DNA from: Planctomycetota bacterium
GTDB lineage: Bacteria; Planctomycetota; Phycisphaerae; UBA1845
Reading direction: 5' to 3'
DNA length: 32,027 bases
NCBI GenBank assembly: GCA_024278775.1
Contig: JAJRSP010000019.1
Span: 1-32,027, forward strand
The notes beneath the pieces are model-generated. The model ran no database searches. It worked only from the letters and a program-made list of their open reading frames with translations, and had not been told where the DNA came from. Positions 1 to 8,964 of this stretch are shown piece after piece (positions within the stretch are counted from its first letter, which is position 1; each line of letters starts with the position of its first letter). The position numbers and the translations under genes are program-made.

Positions 1-3000
1 GCCCTCGATCGTGTCGATACCCTCATCGCCCCTGAGCACATCCGCGCCCGTATCACCAAAAATCTGATCGTCGCCCTGGCCGCCTTCGATCGTGTCGTCA
101 CCCGGCCCGCCGCGAAGAATATCGTTGCCGAACTCACCAAAGATTTGGTCATCACCCGCGCCGCCAATGATTTCATCGTCGCCCGCGCCGCCGTAGTACG
201 ATCCGCCGCCGCTGCCAGCCACAATCTTGTCATTGCCGCTGCCGCCGTGAATCTCAACCGGAATGTCCAGCCCGCCAGCCACAATGATCGTGTCGTCGCC
301 CTGACCCGCATCCTCGATCATGATGCTGTTCACACCGCTGTACGTTTGACGCAAACCGAAGGACTCAACAATCACCTCGCCCGCATTCCCACCGGGCCTG
401 ACAATAAAGTTCTCAGCCGAGTCCGACATATCCCCGAACATGCGGTTGCCCGCGCGGGCACCGATATTGAGATTGAGCGTATCGCCCATCATGTCCGCCA
501 GCACCGGCGTCTCGTCAGGCCTATCCAGTTCAAACTCGAACAGCGTCACGTCCACAATCGTCTGGTCATAATCCCACAGAACAATTTCGCCGATGCCCAA
601 CGGAATCACGACCTTCAAGTACGCACGCAGAAAGGCTGAGACTTCGCCACTGATGTCGAAGATAAATACAGGCCCAAGGTTGAAATTCTCGATAATCTCG
701 TTGACGCGCACCTTGCCGTCATCGTCGGGATCATTCAGGTTGAATTCAACAGTCGCCCGTATGCCGCCCTCCACACCCGCACGCGCAACGCCGAGGTTCA
801 ATTCGATGCCGGCGGCGATCTCCGCCAACAAAGTCAGCTCCGGCACATCGTTGCCCTGATCGTCAAGGTCTTTGATGAAAAAGCCCTCGAAAATCGCACC
901 GAAGTTGTTGAAATCACTCTCGGCGAACTGACGCAGACCAAACGTGTCGTAACCAAACCCGAAGTCCAGTTCCGCTCCAGCCCGTCCCGTAATCGTCGCA
1001 CCCAACGGGCCGATGATCGGGAAGTACTGGCTATACTCGAAGCCCAGGAAAAACTCGGGGAAGTCGTATTCGACCAGCGTCGGATTGCCGCCGAGCAGGA
1101 GCTGGAACGCCATGGTCGGATCGTCAATGATGGGGAAGCTGAACCCGCCGTCTGGGTTGTCGCCGAACTCGGGGCTAGCCCCGTTCTCGCCTACCTGCGT
1201 CGCTTTCTGGAAGATGCTGCCCAGGTTGCCGGGCGCGTTCATCGCGTCGGTCATTGCGTTCGGATTCGGCTGGGCGTTCATCGGCGTCAGTTGGCCGCGC
1301 ATGTTCGGGTTCATGGCAGCTTCGCCCGAAACCTGGAAGCTGCCCAGTTCGAGGAAAAACTCCCCGTCAGCCGCGGTGACGAGATCGATGATCTCTGCCA
1401 CATCAACGATGGCGTCAAAGAACGGCGCAACCTCACGCACCTCGCCGAAGAACCCGGCGATATCGATCAACGTCACATCGCCGCCCAAGTCGGAGATAAC
1501 CGGAATCGGTGTAGTCAGAATCTCAACCACATCGGCGGTCGGTCCGAGCACGGTGTCAACCTGTTCGACCACAGGCCCCAGGAAGTCCCCGATGAACGAA
1601 CCGAAGTCGAGGCGCACGTTGTTGAAGCCAATGTTCGGTGCGGAATCAAACTCAAACCCGGAGGCTGTGCTGGCCGTCGCACCCCAGTCCAGATTGAAAT
1701 CGAAATCCAAAGATGGGAACGAAGCTTCGCCGCCGAAGCTCGCAACGGCCTCCAGATTGAGCGCGGCGTCCAGCGATGCCGACGCTTCCAGGCCCGAAAA
1801 ACCGCTGAACAACTCGGTCAACAGAATGCGTCCGTCACCGGCTTCCCCGTCCACGTCAATGGCGAACTGCACATCAACCCCACTGGGGCCGAACTGATCG
1901 CCGTCGTCGCCGTTCAGGTCTTCGTCATTCACGTCCAACTGCAAAAACAGCAGCTCGCCGGTGGCGGTGAAACCCGGCACGCTCGCGCGAATGTCCACCG
2001 AAATATCGTCACCATCACCAAACGGGTCGAAGTCGAAGTACACCCCGTCGTCAAGACTGATGCCGAATCCGAGATCGAACCCGAACTGCGACGTAAACTC
2101 GAAATCACCCTCCGCCTCAAGCCCCAGACCGGGCAGGCCTATGTCGAGATCGAAGCCCGAATCCGACGGAACGTTGTCGTAAATCGACTGCCCGATCCGC
2201 ATCTGGAATTCGATGGAATCGTCGTCCTCGACAATAACAACATCGTCAATGCTGACGCCCGCACCCGTGCCCGGCGCATCCTGCAACCAGCCGACATCAC
2301 TCAAGCCGTCAAAAATCGCCTGCCGCAACACCTCGACCGGATCGACATTCGGCAGCGCGCCCGCGAAGTTGGCCGGCAACGCCGAGGCATCGGTCATCAA
2401 CTCACTCGGATCGAGCACGCCGATCACCGCGTCACGCATGTCGCCAAAGAAGTTGGAGGCGGACTCCAGATTGTCACCGATGAACGGAAGGTCGATCCCG
2501 AACACCTCGCCATCCAGCGCATCTTCCAAAAGCGTCATCAAGCCGATCCAGCCATCGACCATCGCAGACAGATTCTGACGCAGCGAAAGATTGTCCAGGG
2601 CGCTCGAGAAATCGGGCGTCGAATTGAGCATCGTCGTGCCCGGAATGTCGCGTAAGTCGCTGATCCCGAAATTCAATGCTCCGATGGAATTGCCCGCGAG
2701 TGGAAAATCAAACGGCAGGTTGGCCGACACCTGACCGTTCAAGTCCACGACGGCGTTGTCGAAACCAATATCCAAAACACTGATTTGCCCGTCGTTGTTG
2801 CCGTCATTGTCGTTCAGATCGATCGTGAATTCCGCACGCTCATTCACGTTGTCGCCCCGGCCCAGAGCGATCTGCCCGCCGTTGATGAACACGCCCAATG
2901 GCCCCAACGCCGCCGTCAGGTCCAGATCGTTCGCACCCGCGCCCAACGTCAATATCGCCCCGGTCGTGTCAGCCACAAACGGCACGGGGTTCAACGGATC

Positions 3001-6000
3001 GGACAGGTTGATGCCCAGATCGACGTTGAACATCGCGCTGCCCTCGATCTGCAACAGCGACGTACCGCCGACATCCACCACGTTGCCCAACTGCGAAAGC
3101 GTTTCATCGCCGCCGAACAGCTCAGCCAGATCAACATTCAACGGCATGGATTCTTCAAAGGCCCTGCTCCAATCGAAGCCGATCTCCAGCACCAGATCGT
3201 CAAGCCCGTCCTCCTGCGGCTGCGACGGCAACGTGAACCCAAGGTCCACCGTTCCCGGCATCAGTCCGAGACGCTGCTCCAGACTGGTCGCGAGATTTTG
3301 AAGGCTTGACGCGGGCGCCTGCTCGAAACTCTGCACGTCAGCCGCAAAACGATCCGCGAACTCCAGCGCATCGGAAATGCTGAAGTCCAACAGCGGAATT
3401 TCAAAGTTGAAGATATCGCTGAAACCCTCGACATCCCCCAGGAAACCCACCAGACCGTTCAGGGCAGCGACGATATCGCTCACGCCCAGATTGCGGAAGT
3501 CGAGCAGGTCTTCAAGATTGCTCGATTGCACATCGATGTTGCTCGGATCGTCCGCCGACCAGGTCAGCAGAAAACGCGGCGTGTCCATCGGGTTCGAACT
3601 GGATTGAATGCCCAGAATGTCCACATTGACCGGCAGGTTGGCCATCACCTCGCCGGTGATGGTCGACGACTCAACGATGCCGTTTACGTCGGACAGCGCA
3701 TCGACCAGCTCGCTGATGAAAATGTTCCCGTCGCCATCCGGGTCAGCCAACTGCACCATAATCTCAGCCGAACCAGCCGCCCCGCCGTCCACGACACCGA
3801 CCTCGACAAATCCAAACATCGCGGACGCATCGATGTCAGCCGCCATGACGTCCAGTCGCCCGCCGATGAAGGCGTCGTCGCGCAGGAACATGCGATCCGC
3901 CAGCGTCTCGCCGTGCAGGACATTGCCATTAAGGACGTGCTGCCCGTTTTCATCGATGCCCTCGCCCAACAAGCCGAGCGCGTAGATCGCGAACGAACCG
4001 TTGGCCGCCCGCACCGTGAATTTGTCGTTGCCGTTCACATTTCCCGGATGAACGAGATCCAGGCGATCCTCGTCGCTGTTGACCACCACAGTGACATCAG
4101 ACTGGCTCTCGATGAGATTCTTGACGGTGGCAATCGTAGCGCCCGATGCGGCAGCCGCGTCAAGATCAATGAACTGCTGCGTTCCGTCGCGCAGCGTAAT
4201 AACCAACTCGGGAACGCCCGCTTTGATGAAGTCTGAAAAATCTTTTTTGTCGAAACCGCCGAGTTGAACAATCGTGTTCACCAGCGTGTTCTCGGTCAGC
4301 GTGAAATTCTGGCCTAGCTCATCCAGCACGAAACCAAACGTAAACCCGCCCTGAACCGTGGACATCAGCGACAACGCACTCTCAGTGTTCACACCAGCCA
4401 GCGCGCCGAGGTCGTAATCAAAATCCAGCGTCTGCTGAAACTCCGCCAGCGTTTCCGTGAAACCAACCGTGAACGTCAATTCCTTGGTGGCGGGGTCGTA
4501 CATCGCGTCAATCACCGACGGATCGACGCCGAGGAAGTTGGCCAACAGTGACGCAAGCGACTGCGCCGAATTAAAGCCCAGCCCGCTGGCTTCCTGATCC
4601 GCGTTGAAACCGAGGCCCGTCGCGTCGGCGACCATCAGACTCGAAACACTGCTGGGGTTCGCTACGAACTCGACGCTTCCACCCGCGTTGACCGCCTCAA
4701 TTTGCCCGACAAAATCAATGCCATCTTCCATAAGCAGCGAGCTAAGCCCGCTGCCCAAGCGGTCGTTGATCGCAGCCACAAGGTCATCGACTGTGTCAGC
4801 CGTCGTCGAAAGCAGGATCGAAATGTCCTGCTCGTTGTTGATGTTCAGCGTGAAGGGCACATTGACGTTACCCGTCGGAGCACTGCCGGGCGCCGTCAGG
4901 CGAACAGCCTGCAATTGATCCGTAATACCGCCCGCAAGCGCGCCCGCCAGATCAAGCGACGAAAGGTCCAGACCGTCCACAAACGGCAGCGCAAGGTCGA
5001 AAACCTCGCTTTCGCCAAACGCGCTCAACCATCCGCCCAACTGATTCAACGCACTAAGCACCGCGCCCGGACTCGCCACCTGGAAGTCGAGCGCGTTTTC
5101 CAAACCGGTAGCCGTAAACACCGGAGTGGGGTCGTCAAAGATATTCTTGATGCTGATATCGATCTGCGGATTGGCATTGACCACCAGAAGATCACCCAGA
5201 CCAGCCATCAACTCCAACGGAATTGAAGCGTTCAGTGATCCGGTCGCAGCGATGCCGATGTTGACCCCGCCCAGATTGTCCGTGTCGATCGCGTTGCCGT
5301 TGTTGATGGTGATGTTCGCGTTCGCATCGAACACCGTCGAAGCGTTCGCGACACCAAATTCAAGAAACCCGAGCGTCGCCGATGCGTCGAAATCCGATGC
5401 GGTCGCGTCCACGCCGACCGTAAAATCGTTGACATCAAGCGTGACGTTGTTCGTGTCCAGATCGATTGCAATCGTGAGATCGATAGCAAGACCCGTCGTC
5501 ACCTCGAAATCAGGAAGATCAAGCCCGAGTGTCAACTCACCGGCACCAACGGGCACCGTGGCGCTGGTGTCCAAACCAACGGGATCGTTTGACGTCTGGC
5601 CTGCGTCAACGCCCACCGTGAACGACAGCACGTTGGCAGCATTGTTAAAATCAACAGCCCAGCCCATCGCCTCAAAAAAGGACTCGAACTGACCAACCGA
5701 GGGTGATTGAAAAACCGTGAAAAAGTTGCCGATGGGAGTGAAAACGTCTTCCGCAAAAGCGGCGAACGGGGACAGACGCTCTGCCAACGAACCGCCGACC
5801 AGCGGCAACTGCTGCGCATAGTCGTCCAAAGCGGAAACGGTCTCGAACAACGACGTCACATCGAGCAAACCATCAGTCAGAGCTTGCTGCGCAGTCTCAT
5901 CAATGACCGCACCAAAAGCAGCCGTTGATTCAAGTCCCGCATCCTGTTCGTCCAAACCGAGTGGACTGGCGCTGAGTAAAAGCCTCGGCTCCAGCCGCTC

Positions 6001-6045
6001 GAAAAACGGACGTTCACCATCGCGCGCAGAATTCGCCGTGCGCAT
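1..6045 (-). CDS. Giant LEPR-XLL / RTX calcium-binding repeat protein (3' end outside window)
   Basis: An uninterrupted minus-strand frame runs from ATG 6045 to the window edge, giving at least 2015 residues. The N-terminus has the motif FERLEPRLLLSA (about residues 15-26), the LEPR-XLL signature found near the start of very large surface or secreted repeat proteins in planctomycetes and some marine bacteria; its function is unknown. The middle is acidic, low in Cys, and predicted beta-rich from its composition. Residues ~379-430 and ~608-660 resemble flagellar hook/flagellin IN-type modules. Loops of the D-x-D-x-D-G-x(5)-E type lie near residues 768, 1078, 1397 and 1771, suggesting degenerate units of 310-370 residues. 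From residue ~1931 classical RTX nonapeptides (GGxGxDxx) begin and continue off the edge. The likely product is an exported, Ca2+-binding cell-surface or matrix protein. It is divergent to a SecA-like/HlyD cluster. The ATG is fixed by a strong AGGAGG. The C-terminus and any secretion signal there are unseen. Confidence 0.9.
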   Translation of the reverse strand, partial: MRTANSARDGERPFFERLEPRLLLSASPLGLDEQDAGLESTAAFGAVIDETAQQALTDGLLDVTSLFETVSALDDYAQQLPLVGGSLAERLSPFAAFAEDVFTPIGNFFTVFQSPSVGQFESFFEAMGWAVDFNNAANVLSFTVGVDAGQTSNDPVGLDTSATVPVGAGELTLGLDLPDFEVTTGLAIDLTIAIDLDTNNVTLDVNDFTVGVDATASDFDASATLGFLEFGVANASTVFDANANITINNGNAIDTDNLGGVNIGIAATGSLNASIPLELMAGLGDLLVVNANPQIDISIKNIFDDPTPVFTATGLENALDFQVASPGAVLSALNQLGGWLSAFGESEVFDLALPFVDGLDLSSLDLAGALAGGITDQLQAVRLTAPGSAPTGNVNVPFTLNINNEQDISILLSTTADTVDDLVAAINDRLGSGLSSLLMEDGIDFVGQIEAVNAGGSVEFVANPSSVSSLMVADATGLGFNADQEASGLGFNSAQSLASLLANFLGVDPSVIDAMYDPATKELTFTVGFTETLAEFQQTLDFDYDLGALAGVNTESALSLMSTVQGGFTFGFVLDELGQNFTLTENTLVNTIVQLGGFDKKDFSDFIKAGVPELVITLRDGTQQFIDLDAAAASGATIATVKNLIESQSDVTVVVNSDEDRLDLVHPGNVNGNDKFTVRAANGSFAIYALGLLGEGIDENGQHVLNGNVLHGETLADRMFLRDDAFIGGRLDVMAADIDASAMFGFVEVGVVDGGAAGSAEIMVQLADPDGDGNIFISELVDALSDVNGIVESSTITGEVMANLPVNVDILGIQSSSNPMDTPRFLLTWSADDPSNIDVQSSNLEDLLDFRNLGVSDIVAALNGLVGFLGDVEGFSDIFNFEIPLLDFSISDALEFADRFAADVQSFEQAPASSLQNLATSLEQRLGLMPGTVDLGFTLPSQPQEDGLDDLVLEIGFDWSRAFEESMPLNVDLAELFGGDETLSQLGNVVDVGGTSLLQIEGSAMFNVDLGINLSDPLNPVPFVADTTGAILTLGAGANDLDLTAALGPLGVFINGGQIALGRGDNVNERAEFTIDLNDNDGNNDGQISVLDIGFDNAVVDLNGQVSANLPFDFPLAGNSIGALNFGISDLRDIPGTTMLNSTPDFSSALDNLSLRQNLSAMVDGWIGLMTLLEDALDGEVFGIDLPFIGDNLESASNFFGDMRDAVIGVLDPSELMTDASALPANFAGALPNVDPVEVLRQAIFDGLSDVGWLQDAPGTGAGVSIDDVVIVEDDDSIEFQMRIGQSIYDNVPSDSGFDLDIGLPGLGLEAEGDFEFTSQFGFDLGFGISLDDGVYFDFDPFGDGDDISVDIRASVPGFTATGELLFLQLDVNDEDLNGDDGDQFGPSGVDVQFAIDVDGEAGDGRILLTELFSGFSGLEASASLDAALNLEAVASFGGEASFPSLDFDFNLDWGATASTASGFEFDSAPNIGFNNVRLDFGSFIGDFLGPVVEQVDTVLGPTADVVEILTTPIPVISDLGGDVTLIDIAGFFGEVREVAPFFDAIVDVAEIIDLVTAADGEFFLELGSFQVSGEAAMNPNMRGQLTPMNAQPNPNAMTDAMNAPGNLGSIFQKATQVGENGASPEFGDNPDGGFSFPIIDDPTMAFQLLLGGNPTLVEYDFPEFFLGFEYSQYFPIIGPLGATITGRAGAELDFGFGYDTFGLRQFAESDFNNFGAIFEGFFIKDLDDQGNDVPELTLLAEIAAGIELNLGVARAGVEGGIRATVEFNLNDPDDDGKVRVNEIIENFNLGPVFIFDISGEVSAFLRAYLKVVIPLGIGEIVLWDYDQTIVDVTLFEFELDRPDETPVLADMMGDTLNLNIGARAGNRMFGDMSDSAENFIVRPGGNAGEVIVESFGLRQTYSGVNSIMIEDAGQGDDTIIVAGGLDIPVEIHGGSGNDKIVAGSGGGSYYGGAGDDEIIGGAGDDQIFGEFGNDILRGGPGDDTIEGGQGDDQIFGDTGADVLRGDEGIDTIEG

Positions 6046-6445
6046 AACCCGTGCCTCCTGATTCCAAAAACTTCGCACGTCCTGATCTGTGAAACCCCGA
6101 GGACGAGCATCCACCCGGCAAAACGCGGATCCCTCCGCAGCCGCAGAGGCTAACCGATATCATTCTCAAAATCGATTATTTTCCCAAAAATTCCGGCCCG
6201 TAGATATGTCGTTTTGCCCCGACCACCTTCAAGCAGGTTGACCCGCGCGACCAGTTCTTAGTGCAATTGCACAACGATAGCACACAAATCTCGTGTCGAT
6301 TTCCGAGAAATTTCGGTTATGCTCACGGCGTCTACGCGGGGTACAGGTTTTGAAGCGTACGACGGGGCTGGAACACGGAACGGGCGAACAAATCGAGAAA
6401 AAACGCGCGTAACCACTTGTCAATTAAAAAGAAAGGTTGATATCG
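6046..6445. promoter_or_regulatory. Divergent intergenic region between the giant gene and the DUF3467-SecA-like cluster
   Basis: This 400-bp spacer has no convincing gene and must hold promoters for both directions. Its centre (about 6155-6200) is clearly richer in A/T than the flanks. On the minus strand a weak promoter-like pair, TTGGGA and AATGAT with 17 nt between, falls near 6165-6195. A perfect 12-bp palindrome, GTGCAATTGCAC, lies at 6261-6272, and an imperfect one, CCGAGAAATTTCGG, at 6303-6316. Either could be an operator, but nothing in the sequence proves it. Both promoter and operator assignments are guesses. Confidence 0.4.
6054..6059 (-). promoter_or_regulatory. Ribosome binding site of the giant LEPR-XLL gene
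   Basis: On the minus strand AGGAGG sits 8 nt before ATG 6045, a perfect Shine-Dalgarno match with ideal spacing. It fixes the start so that the LEPR motif lies 17 residues into the protein. Confidence 0.85.
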
Positions 6446-6817
6446 ATGGCCAAGGACAAAGAGCAGGATACAGCGGCTGACGAACAGATCGAACAGCAGG
6501 CAAAAGACCAAGCCGGCGGGCGCAAAGTGCGGTTGCGCATCGACCAGCGCGATCTCAAAACCAGCTACGCAAACAGCTTCCGAACACAATTCACAGCCGA
6601 GGAGGTCATCATCGACTTCGGCATGAACCTCATCGACCAGAACACCAAGCCCGCGGAAAACGAGGTAAACTGCGTTTTTCAGGTCAACGACCGCATCGTG
6701 ATGAATTACTACTCCGCCAAACGAATGGCCATCTCGCTCGGGCAGCAGATCCGACGATACGAGGAACAGTTCGGGGCGCTCGAATTGAACGTCGCGAAAC
6801 GCCGCAAGCCGGAGTAA
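6446..6817 (+). CDS. DUF3467 domain protein
   Basis: Small protein of 123 residues. The first ~25 are charged and Gln/Ala-rich and probably disordered. The rest matches the DUF3467 family: a YANSFRTQFTAEEVIIDFG segment followed by a segment with RIVMNYYSAKRMA and a RYEEQFG ending, a pattern shared by this roughly 100-residue family of unknown function. ATG 6446 is preferred to the in-frame TTG at 6437 because GAAAGG lies 9 nt before the ATG. It is the first gene of a plus-strand cluster and stops 36 nt before the GAF-HlyD gene. No enzyme motif, signal peptide or membrane segment is visible. A small structural or chaperone-like role in the cluster is possible, but that is inference. Confidence 0.8.
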   Translation: MAKDKEQDTAADEQIEQQAKDQAGGRKVRLRIDQRDLKTSYANSFRTQFTAEEVIIDFGMNLIDQNTKPAENEVNCVFQVNDRIVMNYYSAKRMAISLGQQIRRYEEQFGALELNVAKRRKPE

Positions 6818-6853
6818 AGGACGCCATTAACCAGGAACGGATACTCGACAAGC

Positions 6854-8716
6854 GTGGTAGAAGCTGCTCAATCCGAACATGCCGCAAGGGTGGCACTGCT
6901 CGAACATCTTATCGAGTTTGAAGGGCAGCCGGAGGAATTCCTCATCCGCCTGCTCGCGGCTCAGTGTTCGTTCGCCGACGCCGACGGCGGGGCGGTCTTC
7001 CGCAGAACCCCCCAAGGCCAACCGGAAGTCATCGCCGTCCACCCGCAGCCCGAGGCAGGCAGCCCCTCGCCGGTCTGGCTTGCGGTGGCGGCTGAGGCGC
7101 TGCCCAACACGATTTCATCGCAAGAGACAAGCCTCGTTCCGCTGAGAACGGCTGAGGAACTCTACGGCCAGCGACCGGCGCACCATGTTCTGCTGATTCC
7201 CATCCGTGGTCCGTCGGGCGTGCGCGGGGCGGCGGCGTTTGTGCTGGCCACCCACAATCGAGACGATATTGAAGCCCGGCGCGAGCGACTCGAACTTTCC
7301 ATCCAATTGCTCAGCCTCTACGAGATGCGCCTGACCCTGCAAGATCGCGACGACGATCTGCGTCAGTTGCAGGTCGCGCTTGAAATGGTGGCTGCGGTCA
7401 ATCGGGCGGATCGCTTCGTCAGCGCAGCCATGAGCTTTTGCAACGAAACAGCCTCCCGATGGCATGCACAACGGGCGTCGATCGGCTTCCTCACCGGCCG
7501 CTATGTTGTCATGCGCGCGATGAGCCATACGGAGAAATTCGACCGCAAGATGGAACTCGTCCAGACGATCGAATCCGTCATGGAAGAGTGTCTCGATCAG
7601 GATATCGAGGTCGTGCATCCACCGCTCGAAGACGCTCCCTGCATCGCACGCGTCGCCGAACATTACACCGGACGTCATGGCCCGCTGACCGTGTGCAGCA
7701 TGCCCATCCGCAAAGACGGCCAAGTGCGCGCGGTGCTGACCCTCGATCGCCCGCTCGACGAACCGTTTGACGCCCATGAGCTCAACATCCTGCGTCTGAC
7801 CTGCGATCTCTGCGGCCCCCGACTGCTCGAATTGCATGACAACGATCGCTGGTTCGGCGCTCGCTTAGCAAAGGGACTCCGCAAGGGCATCGCCAAAGCT
7901 GTCGGCCCTACGCACACGTGGATCAAAGCCGCCGCCCTGGGGATTCTGGCTGGCGGATTGTTCGTTACGTTCGCCCGGGGCACATACCGCGCGGAAGCGT
8001 CTTTCGAAATCCAGCCGACGGTCCGCCAGATCGTGCCGGCACCGTTCGACGGATACCTCGAAACCGTAACAGCCAAGATCGGCGAATCGGTCGAGGGAAA
8101 CCAAACCCTGCTCGCAACGCTTGATACGTCGGAACTGCGACTGCAACTCGCATCGTATCGCGCGGACGAAGCCTCCAACCTGAAACGGGCAGCCCTCGCG
8201 CGGCGTCAGGGTGAACAGGCGGAAGCGCAGGTGGCTGAAGCTGAGGCATCCAAGGTTCGCGCCCAGATCGATCTCGTGGAATACAAGATTGCTCAGGCGG
8301 ACATCCGCCCAACCATCAGCGGCATCGTGGTCGCGGGCGATCTGGAGAGACAACTCGGCGCCCCGTTCGCGACCGGCGACATCCTGTTTGAAGTAGCTCC
8401 GCTCGACGCTCTGCGCGCGGAGCTGGCCATCCCCGAGGACCAAATCGCCGACGTGCAAACCGGGCAAACGGGCCTGCTCGCGACGGCCTCCTTCCCCGGT
8501 GACAAGATTCCCTTCGTCGTCGAGCGCATCAACCCGATGGCGGAGATTGTCGAAGGCCGAAACGTCTTCAGAGTGTTCGCCCGCTTGCAGGAAACCCGCA
8601 CATGGCTTCGACCGGGCATGGCGGGCGTGGCCAAGATCGACATCGACCAGAGAAGCTATGCGTGGATATGGACGCGGGAACTGGTGAACTGGGTTCGCAT
8701 GAAGCTGTGGATATGA
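6854..8716 (+). CDS. GAF-GAF-transmembrane-HlyD membrane fusion protein
   Basis: A 620-residue protein. Residues ~20-150 look like a GAF sensor domain (FADADGGAVF, then PIRGPSGVRGAAAFVLA), and ~185-335 like a second, more divergent GAF (PIRKDGQVRAVLTLDRPLD). One hydrophobic helix (~357-376) follows. The C-terminal part is HlyD-like: a barrel-sandwich half at ~390-430 (PAPFDGYLETV), a short Ala/Glu/Gln-rich coiled coil, the second half (IRPTISGIVVAGD), then a beta-barrel ending in LRPGMAGVAKI. HlyD proteins usually bridge an inner-membrane transporter to the outer membrane; N-terminal cytosolic GAF domains are unusual and suggest export gated by a signal or ligand. The start is GTG 6854 with only a weak upstream purine run, so a few residues are uncertain. 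Its neighbours are a PqqD-M50-HlyD protein and a SecA-like ATPase; no ABC transporter is nearby. Confidence 0.82.
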   Translation: MVEAAQSEHAARVALLEHLIEFEGQPEEFLIRLLAAQCSFADADGGAVFRRTPQGQPEVIAVHPQPEAGSPSPVWLAVAAEALPNTISSQETSLVPLRTAEELYGQRPAHHVLLIPIRGPSGVRGAAAFVLATHNRDDIEARRERLELSIQLLSLYEMRLTLQDRDDDLRQLQVALEMVAAVNRADRFVSAAMSFCNETASRWHAQRASIGFLTGRYVVMRAMSHTEKFDRKMELVQTIESVMEECLDQDIEVVHPPLEDAPCIARVAEHYTGRHGPLTVCSMPIRKDGQVRAVLTLDRPLDEPFDAHELNILRLTCDLCGPRLLELHDNDRWFGARLAKGLRKGIAKAVGPTHTWIKAAALGILAGGLFVTFARGTYRAEASFEIQPTVRQIVPAPFDGYLETVTAKIGESVEGNQTLLATLDTSELRLQLASYRADEASNLKRAALARRQGEQAEAQVAEAEASKVRAQIDLVEYKIAQADIRPTISGIVVAGDLERQLGAPFATGDILFEVAPLDALRAELAIPEDQIADVQTGQTGLLATASFPGDKIPFVVERINPMAEIVEGRNVFRVFARLQETRTWLRPGMAGVAKIDIDQRSYAWIWTRELVNWVRMKLWI

Positions 8717-8838
8717 GAATGGGGTGACGTAGTGTTTGTTGATTGGTGGAACAACTTCAGCCATGCTCAATATCGGACAGCGGCAGGAACTGTTGCCAAG
8801 AAACGATCTCACGCGGATACGATGATTGCCCTCTTCCT

Positions 8839-8859
8839 CCCCTCCTTGATAAGGAGGGG
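8839..8859. repeat. Perfect hairpin CCCCTCCTT-GAT-AAGGAGGGG
   Basis: A 9-bp perfect inverted repeat with a 3-nt loop lies in the 248-bp gap between the two HlyD-type genes. No T-run follows directly, so it is not a classic intrinsic terminator, but it could slow or protect transcript ends within the cluster. Its loop and arms resemble dispersed extragenic palindromes. Confidence 0.6.
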
Positions 8860-8867
8860 ATGGGGGA

Positions 8868-8942
8868 GGTTCTTCTTGCGAAGCGACGCGTTGCTCTGTC
8901 CCTAACCCCCCTGTATCCCCCCTTTGCAAGGGGGGAAAAGAA
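8868..8942. repeat. Dispersed extragenic element with CCCCCCTTTGCAAGGGGGG palindrome (copy 1)
   Basis: The stretch begins with a TTCTTGCGAAGC-like block and ends in the 19-bp palindrome at 8917-8935 followed by AAAAGA. A second version, with the same order of blocks, is found near 31739-31803. The remainder of the gap from 8717 to 8964 holds no gene that I can support. Confidence 0.6.
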
Positions 8943-8964
8943 TTGCGAGTAGACGCGATATACA

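Noticed and set aside
1291..2655. Plus-strand open frame of 454 codons
   Set aside because: It lies opposite the giant LEPR-XLL gene, is rich in Arg, His and Gln with no domain, and exists because that gene's codon pattern has few stops on the other strand.
6238..6266. TTGACC with 17-nt spacing to GTGCAA as a plus-strand promoter
   Set aside because: The -10 box is too far from TATAAT to support the call, although the -35 is good.
6437..6445. TTG 6437 as start of the DUF3467 gene
   Set aside because: The GAAAGG site ends directly before it, with no room for ribosome spacing, whereas ATG 6446 is 9 nt away.
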